In this document: positions 1-7,573 of the stretch, piece after piece | Numbering within the stretch: position 1 is the stretch's first letter | Layout: each line of letters begins with the position of its first letter | DNA from: Deinococcus aquaticus | GTDB lineage: Bacteria; Deinococcota; Deinococci; Deinococcales; Deinococcaceae | NCBI RefSeq assembly: GCF_028622095.1 | Contig: NZ_CP115166.1 | Coordinates: forward strand, 248,001 to 312,000 | Direction: 5' to 3' | DNA length: 64,000 nucleotides | Translations under genes and position numbers: made by a program | The notes under the pieces: generated by a model | Databases searched by the model: none | What the model was told of the DNA's origin: nothing | The model's input: only the letters and a program-made list of their open reading frames with translations

Positions 1-91
1 CCGCGCCGACCACGCCATGTACCGCGCCAAGCAGGGCGGCCAGACCGCAGCCCTGGACCTGCACACGCCCCTCCCTCCGGGCCGGACCTGA
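1..91 (+). CDS. GGDEF protein, C-terminal end (partial)
   Basis: The reading frame entering the window ends in TGA at 89-91. Its last 29 residues include DHAMYRAK, the conserved end of GGDEF (diguanylate cyclase) domains, in which an alanine-rich helix closes the fold. The rest of the gene is outside the window. It ends 9 bases before the next GGDEF gene, so the two probably form an operon or a tandem pair. Nothing can be said about its sensor part. Confidence 0.75.
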   Translation, partial: RADHAMYRAKQGGQTAALDLHTPLPPGRT

Positions 92-100
92 GCGGCTGGG

Positions 101-1279
101 ATGTGGGGCGACCTGTTTCTCAACCTGTGCGCGTTCGTGACCATGGCGTACCTGCTGAGCGCCACGTACCGCTCGTGGCCGCCCGAGCAGGCCGGGCCGA
201 TGCTGTGGCTGCGCGCCGCGCTGCTCTCATCGGTCGGCGTGATCCTGATGCTGTTCCCGGCCCAGCTGGCACCGGGCGTCGTGATGGACCTGCGGGCCGT
301 GCCGCTGGCCTTCGCCGCGCTGCGGTACGGTGCACCCATGGGCCTGCTGATCGCCCTGCCCAGCGCCGCGTACCGCGTGTACCTGGGCGGACAGGGCGTC
401 CCGGTCGGTCTCAGCAGCATGCTGCTGGTGATTCTGGCCGCCAGTATCCTGCGCCCGTACGTGAATTTCGCTGACCCCAACCGGCCCCTGCTGCAACGCT
501 GGTACTACGCCGCGCCGGTCCTGATGCCCTACGGCCTGAGCGTGGTGTTCCTGCCGGGCGGCGTGGACCTGCTGCTGAAATCGTACCTGCCGCTGCTGGC
601 CTTCAACGCGCTGGGTTTCCTGATCGGCGGGTCGATCCTCACGGCCCGGTTGCAGATGCTGCAGCTCACCAGCCGCTTTCAGGCGCAGGCGCTGCTGGAC
701 CCCCTGACCCGACTGGCGAACCGCCGCCAGTTCGACCAGGACCTCGTGTACCTGACCCACCGGGACGCCGTGCTGATGATCGACATCGATCACTTCAAAC
801 GCGTGAACGACACCTTCGGTCACCCGACCGGCGACCGCGTGCTGACGCAGGTGGCGCAGACCGTCGCGTCCGCCCTGCGGCCCGGCGACACCGCGTACCG
901 CTTCGGCGGCGAGGAATTCGCGGTGATTCTGCGCAACACCCAACCGCCGTTCCTGCACGCGGTCGCCGAACGCCTGCGCAGCGCCGCCACGCTGACCCTC
1001 GACCTGCGCCCGGCCGACGATCACAGCGCCCTGCACGGCACCCATCAGGTTGCCGGGACCAGTTCAGAGGCGGCCCTGCCTCCCGCGTATCCGCCGGAGC
1101 GCTGGCCCATCACCGTCTCCATCGGCGGCGCGCATGCCAGCACCGGCCCGCACAGCGCCGTGGCCCGCGCCGACGCCGCGATGTACCACGCCAAACGCAG
1201 CGGCCGCAACCGAAGCGTCATCGACGCCCACGATCCCCACCCGCCGGGCCCGTCCAGCGAGACCCGCGCCGCCACCTGA
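101..1279 (+). CDS. Membrane-bound diguanylate cyclase (GGDEF)
   Basis: Predicted to make cyclic di-GMP from two GTP at the membrane. Residues 1 to about 185 form several hydrophobic segments resembling a 5TMR-LYT sensor module. The GGDEF domain covers about 195-375. The active-site motif is GGEEF at 269-273, and the product-inhibition site RPGD lies at 260-263, five residues before it, so both catalysis and feedback control look intact. The domain closes with DAAMYHAK. The ATG follows the previous GGDEF gene by 9 bases. The linker between about 310 and 335 is longer than usual for a GGDEF domain. The catalytic assignment is safe; the signal sensed is unknown. Confidence 0.9.
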   Translation: MWGDLFLNLCAFVTMAYLLSATYRSWPPEQAGPMLWLRAALLSSVGVILMLFPAQLAPGVVMDLRAVPLAFAALRYGAPMGLLIALPSAAYRVYLGGQGVPVGLSSMLLVILAASILRPYVNFADPNRPLLQRWYYAAPVLMPYGLSVVFLPGGVDLLLKSYLPLLAFNALGFLIGGSILTARLQMLQLTSRFQAQALLDPLTRLANRRQFDQDLVYLTHRDAVLMIDIDHFKRVNDTFGHPTGDRVLTQVAQTVASALRPGDTAYRFGGEEFAVILRNTQPPFLHAVAERLRSAATLTLDLRPADDHSALHGTHQVAGTSSEAALPPAYPPERWPITVSIGGAHASTGPHSAVARADAAMYHAKRSGRNRSVIDAHDPHPPGPSSETRAAT

Positions 1280-1337
1280 ACTCCGGTTGGAATCCCCTGT
1301 GGAGAGCAATCGCGCCGTTACGCGGCCGGTCATTCGC

Positions 1338-1343
1338 TATGCT
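1338..1343 (+). promoter_or_regulatory. -10 box TATGCT for leader ORF and response regulator
   Basis: TATGCT lies six bases before the ATG at 1350. That spacing places the transcription start at or next to the start codon, the pattern of leaderless genes in Deinococcus. No clear -35 box is present at the expected distance. Confidence 0.5.
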
Positions 1344-1349
1344 GTCTTC

Positions 1350-1418
1350 ATGAATCTTCACCTTTCTCTGTGTCTGCCCGCGCCGGGCGGCACGTGCGCC
1401 TGCGGGCGGATCATGTGA
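1350..1418 (+). CDS. 22-codon leader ORF coupled to response regulator
   Basis: ATG at 1350 opens a 22-residue ORF ending at TGA 1416-1418. The peptide has three cysteines and a Gly/Pro-rich middle. It begins six bases after a TATGCT box, so it would be translated from a leaderless mRNA. Its TGA overlaps the GTG at 1415-1417 of the response regulator (GTGA), which suggests translational coupling. I infer a regulatory leader role; the peptide itself matches no family I know. Confidence 0.4.
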   Translation: MNLHLSLCLPAPGGTCACGRIM

Positions 1419-1846
1419 CCCGTCCTTTTCGCGTGCTGCTGGTCGACGACAACCCGGCGGATCTGCTGCTGGCGCAGGAGGTCTTTCATGAGCACGGCGA
1501 CGCGCTGCACGTCACCACCTGCTCCAGCGGCGGCGAGGCGCTGGAGGCGCTGCGGCACCCACCGACCCGCCCGGACGTGGTGATTCTGGACGTGAACATG
1601 CCGGTCATGTCGGGGTTCGAGGTGTTGCAGGCCATCAAGGACGACCCGGCGCTGGTGTCGATTCCGGTCGTGATGCTCTCCACGTCCTCGCACCCGGGGG
1701 ATATCGAGCGGGCGTACACCCTGCACGCCAGTTCGTACATGGTCAAGAGCAGTTCCTTTCAGACGTTCATGGAGCAGGTGGACGCCTTCGTGAGCTTCTG
1801 GAAGGAAAGCCGCACGCCCAGCTGGCCTGAACGCGCCGGGCGCTGA
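1415..1846 (+). CDS. Response regulator, CheY/Rcp1-like single domain
   Basis: A 143-residue receiver domain with no output domain. The acidic pair is in LLVDDNPAD, the phospho-acceptor Asp in VILDVNMP, the switch Ser in MLSTSS, and the conserved Lys in YMVKSSS. The DDNPAD and DVNMP signatures are typical of Rcp1-type regulators that pair with phytochrome-like histidine kinases; no kinase lies nearby. I chose GTG 1415 because upstream in-frame codons overlap the leader ORF and have no conserved content. A GGCGGA stretch lies just before it. A hairpin at 1858-1894 follows. Confidence 0.88.
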   Translation: MTRPFRVLLVDDNPADLLLAQEVFHEHGDALHVTTCSSGGEALEALRHPPTRPDVVILDVNMPVMSGFEVLQAIKDDPALVSIPVVMLSTSSHPGDIERAYTLHASSYMVKSSSFQTFMEQVDAFVSFWKESRTPSWPERAGR

Positions 1847-1857
1847 GCACGTCACGC

Positions 1858-1894
1858 CGAACGCCGCCCCGGTTCGTACCCGGGGCGGCGTTCG
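1858..1894. terminator. Hairpin terminator between convergent genes
   Basis: A perfect 15-bp stem (arms 1858-1872 and 1880-1894, CGAACGCCGCCCCGG and its complement) lies between the convergent response regulator and ohr. There is no T-run, so it is either a bidirectional factor-independent terminator of weak type or an RNA 3' end barrier. Confidence 0.6.
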
Positions 1895-1927
1895 ATCTGG
1901 ACAGCGGCCGCGCGTTGCGGCGGCAGG

Positions 1928-2371
1928 TTACAGCAGCGGGTTGCTGTGCAGTTCCAGGTCTACCTGAACGTTCCCGGCAATGGCGCGGCTGTACGGGCAG
2001 GTGGCGTGCGCGGCGTGAATGAGCGCCTCGGCGGTGGCGTCGTCGGTGCCGGGCAGGTGAATCTGAAGCTGCACGCTCAGGTGGTAACTGCCGCCCTGTT
2101 CGGCGTGCAGGCTGACGTGCGCGCGGGCCTGGGGCGTGCCGACCGTGATGTTGTCACGCCGGGCAACGCTTTGCAGGGCGCTGAGGAAGCAGGAGGCGTA
2201 CCCGGCGGCGAACAGTTCCTCGGGGTCGGCTCCCTCGGTGCGGGACTGCGGGGGGCGCAGGGTGACGTTCAGGCGGTCGCGGCCCACGAACGCCTGCCCG
2301 CTGCGGCCGCCGCTGACCTCGCTGGTGGCGGTGTACACGAGTCTGGAATCGCTGGAGGTGGAGTCGGTCAT
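1928..2371 (-). CDS. ohr: Organic hydroperoxide resistance protein Ohr (OsmC family)
   Basis: A thiol peroxidase that reduces organic hydroperoxides in the cytoplasm. At 147 residues it has the normal Ohr length. The two catalytic cysteines are visible: Cys61 in LFAAGYASCF and Cys125 in HATCPYSRA, the latter motif being specific for Ohr within the OsmC superfamily. The gene is divergent from a LysR regulator with about 80 bp between them. A TTGATC box (2401-2406), a 17-base spacer and TAGCCT (2378-2383) end six bases before ATG, so the mRNA is probably leaderless. Ohr is usually controlled by the MarR-type OhrR; here a LysR protein is the neighbour. Confidence 0.93.
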   Translation of the reverse strand: MTDSTSSDSRLVYTATSEVSGGRSGQAFVGRDRLNVTLRPPQSRTEGADPEELFAAGYASCFLSALQSVARRDNITVGTPQARAHVSLHAEQGGSYHLSVQLQIHLPGTDDATAEALIHAAHATCPYSRAIAGNVQVDLELHSNPLL

Positions 2372-2377
2372 GGGTGC

Positions 2378-2446
2378 AGGCTACGCCCAGCATTGCGGCG
2401 GATCAATCACTCAATCAGCGACGATTAAAAGCAGATCCGGTATAAT
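2378..2446. promoter_or_regulatory. Divergent ohr/lysR promoter region
   Basis: On the minus strand TTGATC (2401-2406) and TAGCCT (2378-2383) with a 17-base spacer serve ohr. On the plus strand a perfect TATAAT (2441-2446) lies six bases before the lysR ATG. Both transcripts would be leaderless. The AT-rich stretch between the two promoters is the likely LysR-binding region. Confidence 0.6.
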
Positions 2447-2452
2447 CCCGGG

Positions 2453-3346
2453 ATGGATCAGCGGCAACTGCAGGCGTTCGTGATCACCGCCCAGGAACTT
2501 CACTTCGGGCGGGCGGCCGAGCGCCTGAACCTGACCGGGCCGCCGCTGGGCCGCCTGATCCGCACGCTGGAAGACCGGATCGGCACGCCCCTGCTGACCC
2601 GCACGACCCGCCGCGTGACCCTGACCCCCGCCGGGCAGGCCTTCCTGCCGCAAGCACAGGCGATCCTGGCGCAGATGGACGGCGCGGCCAGTCTGGCGCG
2701 CCGCACGGCCAGCGGGCATGCCGGGCACCTGCGCCTGGGGTACCTGGGGGCCGCCAGCCTGCACCTGCTGCCCCGACTGTGGCGGCACATGACGGCCACG
2801 CACCCGGATATTCAGATCGACGCGACCGAGCTGTGTACGCCCGATCAGCGTCAGGCCCTGCTGAGCGGCGAACTGGACGCCGGCCTGATGGCCCTGCCCG
2901 TCTGGCACGACCGCCTGAGCGCCCGCCCCCTGATCCGCATTCCGCTGCTGGCCGCGCTGCCCAGCACGCACCCGCTGGCCGGCCGGACCAGTCTGCACCT
3001 GCGCGAACTGGCCGCCGAGGAGTGGCTGACCTGCACGCCCTACGCCACCACCCTGCCGCCCGAGCAGGTGCAGGCGCTGTGTCAGGCGTTCGGCGTGCTG
3101 CCCCGCATCCGCGCTGTCGGGGGAACCGAGAGCGCCGTGGTGGGCCGCGTGGCCGCCGGGCAGGGCGTCACACTGGTCCCGCAACCGCTCGTGAACCCCC
3201 GGCAGGACGGCGTGACCTTCGTGCCGCTGGAGGACGGCGTCACGCTCGACGTGGGCCTCGTCACCTGCCGGGACGCCAGCAACCCCGCGCTGGGGGCGCT
3301 GCTCGGCAGCCTCGCCGCCGTCACAGGGTTGATGGGTGAAAGTTGA
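2453..3346 (+). CDS. LysR-family transcriptional regulator
   Basis: A 297-residue LysR protein. The N-terminal winged helix-turn-helix (about 3-62) shows the usual layout, with LHFGRAAERLNL and an LEDRIGTPLLTRTTR end. A periplasmic-binding-like effector domain (about 88-290) follows. Overlapping divergent promoters with ohr suggest that it controls ohr, itself, or both; OxyR-like redox cysteines are not obvious (a Cys pair lies in the effector domain, but its role is unclear). The stop codon overlaps an inverted repeat that continues to about 3409, so the last few residues may be repeat-derived. Confidence 0.88.
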   Translation: MDQRQLQAFVITAQELHFGRAAERLNLTGPPLGRLIRTLEDRIGTPLLTRTTRRVTLTPAGQAFLPQAQAILAQMDGAASLARRTASGHAGHLRLGYLGAASLHLLPRLWRHMTATHPDIQIDATELCTPDQRQALLSGELDAGLMALPVWHDRLSARPLIRIPLLAALPSTHPLAGRTSLHLRELAAEEWLTCTPYATTLPPEQVQALCQAFGVLPRIRAVGGTESAVVGRVAAGQGVTLVPQPLVNPRQDGVTFVPLEDGVTLDVGLVTCRDASNPALGALLGSLAAVTGLMGES

Positions 3347-3409
3347 TGGTTGAAGGTCGGTAGTCGATACAGATGGAGGAGTGATCGCCCCTTCCATCAA
3401 CCTTCAACC
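3342..3409. repeat. Inverted GGTTGAAGG repeat after lysR
   Basis: GGTTGAAGG at 3348-3356 is mirrored by CCTTCAACC at 3401-3409, and TTGATGG/CCATCAA pairs lie beside them in shuffled order. The repeat starts inside the lysR stop region. It is either a small dispersed repeat or a terminator-like hairpin for the convergent genes. Confidence 0.4.
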
Positions 3410-3431
3410 ACGCTCTATCGGTAGTTTCCTG

Positions 3432-4301
3432 TCAGCTGTTCTTCAGTCCGTGGCGCAGCACCTCGGCCAGCTGGCGGGTGGTGTGGGACTGCAGTTCGTC
3501 GAGTTCAGCGCTGGCGGCGCGCAGCAGAGCGCGGTGCGTGTCGGCGTTGCGGGCGTCGGGTCCGGTGACGCTGTGCACGGCGGCCTGCACGGTGAAGTGC
3601 GCGTCGGGCAGCAGGCTGAGGTTGCTGCGGGCTCCGGCGTGGCGCGCGCCCAGCAGCGCGCCGAGCATGCCGACTTCCTCGCTGCGGCGCATCAGGTCAC
3701 GCTGGAACACGCGGTCCTTGATGCTGGTGATCACGTCCCACGCGGCGTCCGAGAGGGCGGCCTCGGCGCTGGCGGGCCGGGCGACTTCCGCGAACAGGGT
3801 CTCGCCGCTGCGCCAGGTGCGCCAGTACTGCTCGGCGCGGCCGGCGGTCCAGTGCGTTTCGAAATCGCGGGCGTCCTCGATCAGGACTTTCAGGCGGGCG
3901 CCGGGTGCGTCGCCGGGCAGGCGGTGGCCCTCGCTGAGTGCGCCCCACAGGCTCAGGCCGCGTTCGTCGGTGGCGCGCATGTCCTCGTACGCGCGGGCCA
4001 GGGCTTCCACGCCGCCGCTCAGCGGGGCGGTGGCGCGGCCGTCCGTGAGGAACAGGATGTCGTCGCCGTCGCTGCGGGCGGTGTGGGTCAGGTGGTGCAG
4101 GCCCAGGCCCCAGCGGCGCTGCGCGGCCGTGATCGCCTCGGTCAGGGCGCTGTCCAGGGTCAGGGTGTCGGCTCCGCTGTCGGCGAGTGACTGAATCTGA
4201 CTGTCGACGGCGGCGGTCGCCATCAGCGCGTCGAAGGACGCGTACGGGGAAGCGGGGGAGGTGGGGGCGGTCGTTTCGCTTTTAGTTTTTACTCGTGCCA
4301 T
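3432..4301 (-). CDS. Protein of unknown function, 289 aa
   Basis: I do not recognise this protein. It is soluble, rich in Ala, Leu, Arg and Asp, and has no signal peptide or membrane segment. A short basic N-terminus (ARVKTKS) is followed by a low-complexity Thr/Ser/Pro stretch, then a probably mostly helical body. I chose ATG 4301 because GAAGGGA precedes it closely and a CATAAT box lies just upstream; an in-frame ATG 16 codons earlier has no such support. It stands alone between the convergent lysR and a cyclic di-GMP protein on the same strand. Confidence 0.65.
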   Translation of the reverse strand: MARVKTKSETTAPTSPASPYASFDALMATAAVDSQIQSLADSGADTLTLDSALTEAITAAQRRWGLGLHHLTHTARSDGDDILFLTDGRATAPLSGGVEALARAYEDMRATDERGLSLWGALSEGHRLPGDAPGARLKVLIEDARDFETHWTAGRAEQYWRTWRSGETLFAEVARPASAEAALSDAAWDVITSIKDRVFQRDLMRRSEEVGMLGALLGARHAGARSNLSLLPDAHFTVQAAVHSVTGPDARNADTHRALLRAASAELDELQSHTTRQLAEVLRHGLKNS

Positions 4302-4397
4302 AGTCCCTTCATTATGCCCTGAACAGAGCGGTGGATGTGTTCGGAGCACACTTTAGCGCACGGCCGGGCCGCGCCCAGCGCCGTCCGCTGGCAGGAC

Positions 4398-7328
4398 TCA
4401 GCCGCACAGGTCCGGGCTGCTGAGCCCCGGCAGGAACTGTTCCCGGAAGGCGGGGGCGCTCAGGCCCGGCGCGATCAACCAGCCCTGCATGACCGGGCAG
4501 CCCAGTTCGGCCAGCAGGTCCGCCTGCTCCTGCGTCTCCACACCCTCGGCCACCACGCCCAGACCCAGCGCCTGCCCCAGCCCCAGCGTGGCCTGCACGA
4601 TGGCGCGGTTCTCGCGGCCCTCCCGGCCCTCGCTGCACAGATCCCGCACGAACGCCCGGTCGATCTTCAGTTCGTGAACCAGCAGTTGCCGCAGCGTCAT
4701 CAGGGTCGAGTACCCGGTGCCGAAATCATCCACCGCCACCCGCACGCCCAGCTCCCGCAGGGTGCGGACGGCGCCCGCCACGGCGTTCAGGTCGTTGATG
4801 AACGCCGTTTCCGTGACTTCCAGCGTCAGGCGCTGCGGCGCGACCCCCGCCTCCTGCAACAGGTCCATCACCCGCTGCGGAAAGTCCGGCTGACGCAACT
4901 GCACCGGCGACACATTCACGCTGACTGTCAGGTGCGCGGGCCACCCGGCCACCTCGCGCAGCGCGCCGCTCAGCACGAACAGCCCGATGCTGCCGATCAG
5001 CCCGGTGGATTCCGCCACCGGAATGAAATCGGCGGGCGAGACCACGCCCAGTTCCGGGTGCGTCCAGCGCAGCAGCACCTCCGCGCTGCACAACCGCCGG
5101 TCGGCGCAGGCCACCTGCGGCTGGAACACCAGACTGAACTGCCCCTCCTGAAGCGCCTCGAACAGCGCCGTTTCCAGCGTCAGGTGCGCGATGCGGGGCT
5201 GCGCGGCCGGACTGAACACCTGATGGCCCTGCCCGGTGCGCTTGGCGTGATACATGGCGGTATCCGCCTGCCGCAGCAGCGCCGCGCCGTCCCGCGCGGT
5301 AGCCGGGTACACGCTCCAGCCCACGGCGACGCCCACCCGCAACTGACGGCCCCCGATCATGAACGGGCGGGTCACGGCGTCATGAATGTCGGCGCTGAGC
5401 GCGCCGATCTGCGCCGGGTCATTCAGGATCACCGCGAACTCGTCGCCGCCCATGCGCGCCAGCACCGGCACCGGGTAGCGGGCCGTGACCTCGCTCAGGC
5501 GCTCGCTGATGGCGGCCAGCAGCTGATCACCCACGTCATGGCCCAGCGTGTCGTTCACCAGCTTGAAGCGGTTCAGGTCCATCAGCGCCAGGGCCAGCGG
5601 CGCGTTCAGGTCGGCGGGCCGGCCCAGCAGCGCCGCGGACTCCCGCGCGAACCCCGCCCGGTTCTGCAGGCCGGTCAGGGCGTCGGTGTACGCCAGCCGC
5701 TGCAACTGCTCCAGTTTGCGCTGCCGGTCAATGAACAGCGCGATCTGCCCGGCCACGTTCTCGGCCAGCCGCTGCACGGCGGGCGGGACGTCCACGCGGT
5801 CGGGGTGCGTCAGGGCCAGCAGGCCCAGCAGCTGCCGGTCGCGGTCGTACATGGGCACCTCCACGCTGGTCTGCACCGCCGGAATCCAGCGGTCCCCGAC
5901 CTGCTGTCCCACCCGGACGCGCTCCCACAGGTCGTAAATGACCTGTGCCTCTCCCCGCCGTTCTAGGTCGCGGCCACTCCACAACTGCCGCGCTTCCTGC
6001 GTCGGGAAGCGGGCGAGCATCCGCCCCAGCGGGGCAGGCACCGGCCCCATGATCCTCATGAATTCGCTCTCCAGGGTGGCCACGCCGGGACTCCAGCCGC
6101 GCGCCACCTGCTCCACGCCCCGGAAGATGGGCGCCAGCACCGCTTCCAGCGGCGCGTCCTGCAACGAGATGACCGTGGCGTCCGCGAAACTGCGCAGGAA
6201 CAGGTCCGTGTGCCGCTCCTCACGCACGTCCCGCAGGATCAGCGCCCAGTGGCTGCCCGGCCCGGCGGCGCTGCCCACCCGCGTGGCAGAGACCTCCCAC
6301 CACTCGCGGCGGCCCGGCAGGTGCAGGTCGTACTTGAACGCGGGTTCCGGCGTGTCGTTCAGGTACGTCAGCAGTTCCCGCAGGCCCTGGCGGTCCAACG
6401 GCAGCCACGGCCATTCCAGCGGGTGCGTTCCCGGCACCTGCGTACTCGGGTGCAGCGCGCCCATCGCGGCGTTCGCGTAGGCGACCCGGCCGTGCTGCGC
6501 GCCGCGCCGGGCGTCCAGAATGCACACGGGCGAGGTGGTGGCCTGCATGCTGCCCTCCAGCAGCGTCAGCCGTTCGGACTGCCGAGCGCGTTCCGGCAGG
6601 TCCGTGGCGAACGACAGCACCTTCAGGTCTCCCGCCGCGCTGTGCAGGGGAATCAGGGTGCGTTCCTGCACGGTGCCGCCGGCCAGCAGTTCATCCCAGG
6701 CCAGCCGCGCCGGTTCGCGCCGCATCTGCGTCAGCGCCTCCTCGCGCAGCCGCAGCGCCGCTTCCGGTAGGTTCAGCAGCCCGGCGGCCTCCCGGTCGGT
6801 GCGCCCGATCAGCTGCTGCGGGGCGCTGTCTGGCGGTAGCGCGGCCGGGTTGGCGTACACGTACCGCCCGGCCGCGTCCGTCACGGCCACGCCCAGCGGT
6901 AACTCCTGCAGCACCTGCCGGTAGAACTGCGTGATGGGCCGCAGCGGCGTGACGGGCCGCACCAGCAGCGCCGCGACTCTCCCCGCGCCGGGCAGGTCGT
7001 AGCGCACGCCGCGCAGCTGCACCGGCAGCGCCTCGTGGTCGGCGGTCCCGTGAAGGGCGCTGCGCAGCGTGAAGTCCCGCCGGTCCGGCAGCGTGCCCTG
7101 AAGCAGGAACACCTGCGCGGCCCGGTGCAGTTCCTCGCGGTCGTGCGGCAGGCACAGCTGCGTCAGCGGCTGCCCGAGCAGCTGAGCGGCCGTCCAGCCG
7201 CTCAGGGCCAGGAACGCTTCGGATACGCCCAGCACCTGAAGGTCGCCGTCAACCACGATGACCGGGTCCATACTGCCCGTCAGGGTGCGCAGCGCGGTCA
7301 CGTCGGGTTCGGTCAGGCGGTCCAGCAT
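4398..7328 (-). CDS. PAS-GAF-GGDEF-EAL cyclic di-GMP protein
   Basis: A 976-residue dual-domain protein for making and breaking cyclic di-GMP. PAS-like modules fill about 10-390, a GAF-like module about 390-540, GGDEF about 550-715 and EAL about 725-975. The cyclase motif is MGGDEF near 627, without the RxxD inhibition site. The phosphodiesterase signature is AEVLLRW near 751 (EVL in place of EAL, a form also seen in active enzymes), with NVSPVQL, EVTE, DDFGTGYS, LKIDRAF and VAEGVET in order. There is no membrane segment, so it is probably cytoplasmic. It is divergent from a close paralogue of almost identical architecture at 7574-10561. Confidence 0.92.
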   Translation of the reverse strand: MLDRLTEPDVTALRTLTGSMDPVIVVDGDLQVLGVSEAFLALSGWTAAQLLGQPLTQLCLPHDREELHRAAQVFLLQGTLPDRRDFTLRSALHGTADHEALPVQLRGVRYDLPGAGRVAALLVRPVTPLRPITQFYRQVLQELPLGVAVTDAAGRYVYANPAALPPDSAPQQLIGRTDREAAGLLNLPEAALRLREEALTQMRREPARLAWDELLAGGTVQERTLIPLHSAAGDLKVLSFATDLPERARQSERLTLLEGSMQATTSPVCILDARRGAQHGRVAYANAAMGALHPSTQVPGTHPLEWPWLPLDRQGLRELLTYLNDTPEPAFKYDLHLPGRREWWEVSATRVGSAAGPGSHWALILRDVREERHTDLFLRSFADATVISLQDAPLEAVLAPIFRGVEQVARGWSPGVATLESEFMRIMGPVPAPLGRMLARFPTQEARQLWSGRDLERRGEAQVIYDLWERVRVGQQVGDRWIPAVQTSVEVPMYDRDRQLLGLLALTHPDRVDVPPAVQRLAENVAGQIALFIDRQRKLEQLQRLAYTDALTGLQNRAGFARESAALLGRPADLNAPLALALMDLNRFKLVNDTLGHDVGDQLLAAISERLSEVTARYPVPVLARMGGDEFAVILNDPAQIGALSADIHDAVTRPFMIGGRQLRVGVAVGWSVYPATARDGAALLRQADTAMYHAKRTGQGHQVFSPAAQPRIAHLTLETALFEALQEGQFSLVFQPQVACADRRLCSAEVLLRWTHPELGVVSPADFIPVAESTGLIGSIGLFVLSGALREVAGWPAHLTVSVNVSPVQLRQPDFPQRVMDLLQEAGVAPQRLTLEVTETAFINDLNAVAGAVRTLRELGVRVAVDDFGTGYSTLMTLRQLLVHELKIDRAFVRDLCSEGREGRENRAIVQATLGLGQALGLGVVAEGVETQEQADLLAELGCPVMQGWLIAPGLSAPAFREQFLPGLSSPDLCG

Positions 7329-7573
7329 CGACGTTCAGTATCTCCCGCGCAGCGTCACTGTCCTCTTTCGTGGATTCCGTGGGAGAACCCATGACGGGCA
7401 GCGGAGCCCACCGAGGCGACGGTTTCCCGGGGGCGAAACTGGTCACTGCTGGCAGAACCCGCAAGCGACCTCCGAACTGGTGGGCGATTAATGAATAAGA
7501 GGTGAATTCCCTGAGGGCCTACCGGGTAACCCCGGAGGGATTTCGTAAGGGCCGCCGTTGAATACTCTCTTGT

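Noticed and set aside
4302..4345. Radiation/desiccation response motif upstream of the unknown 289-residue protein
   Set aside because: Only one TTATG half is present; the palindromic partner TAA half is absent.
7495..7560. Possible cyclic di-GMP riboswitch between the two GGDEF-EAL genes
   Set aside because: The CCTACCGGGTAACCCC stretch recalls part of the GEMM consensus, but the conserved core (GGGACGCAAAGCC) is missing on both strands.
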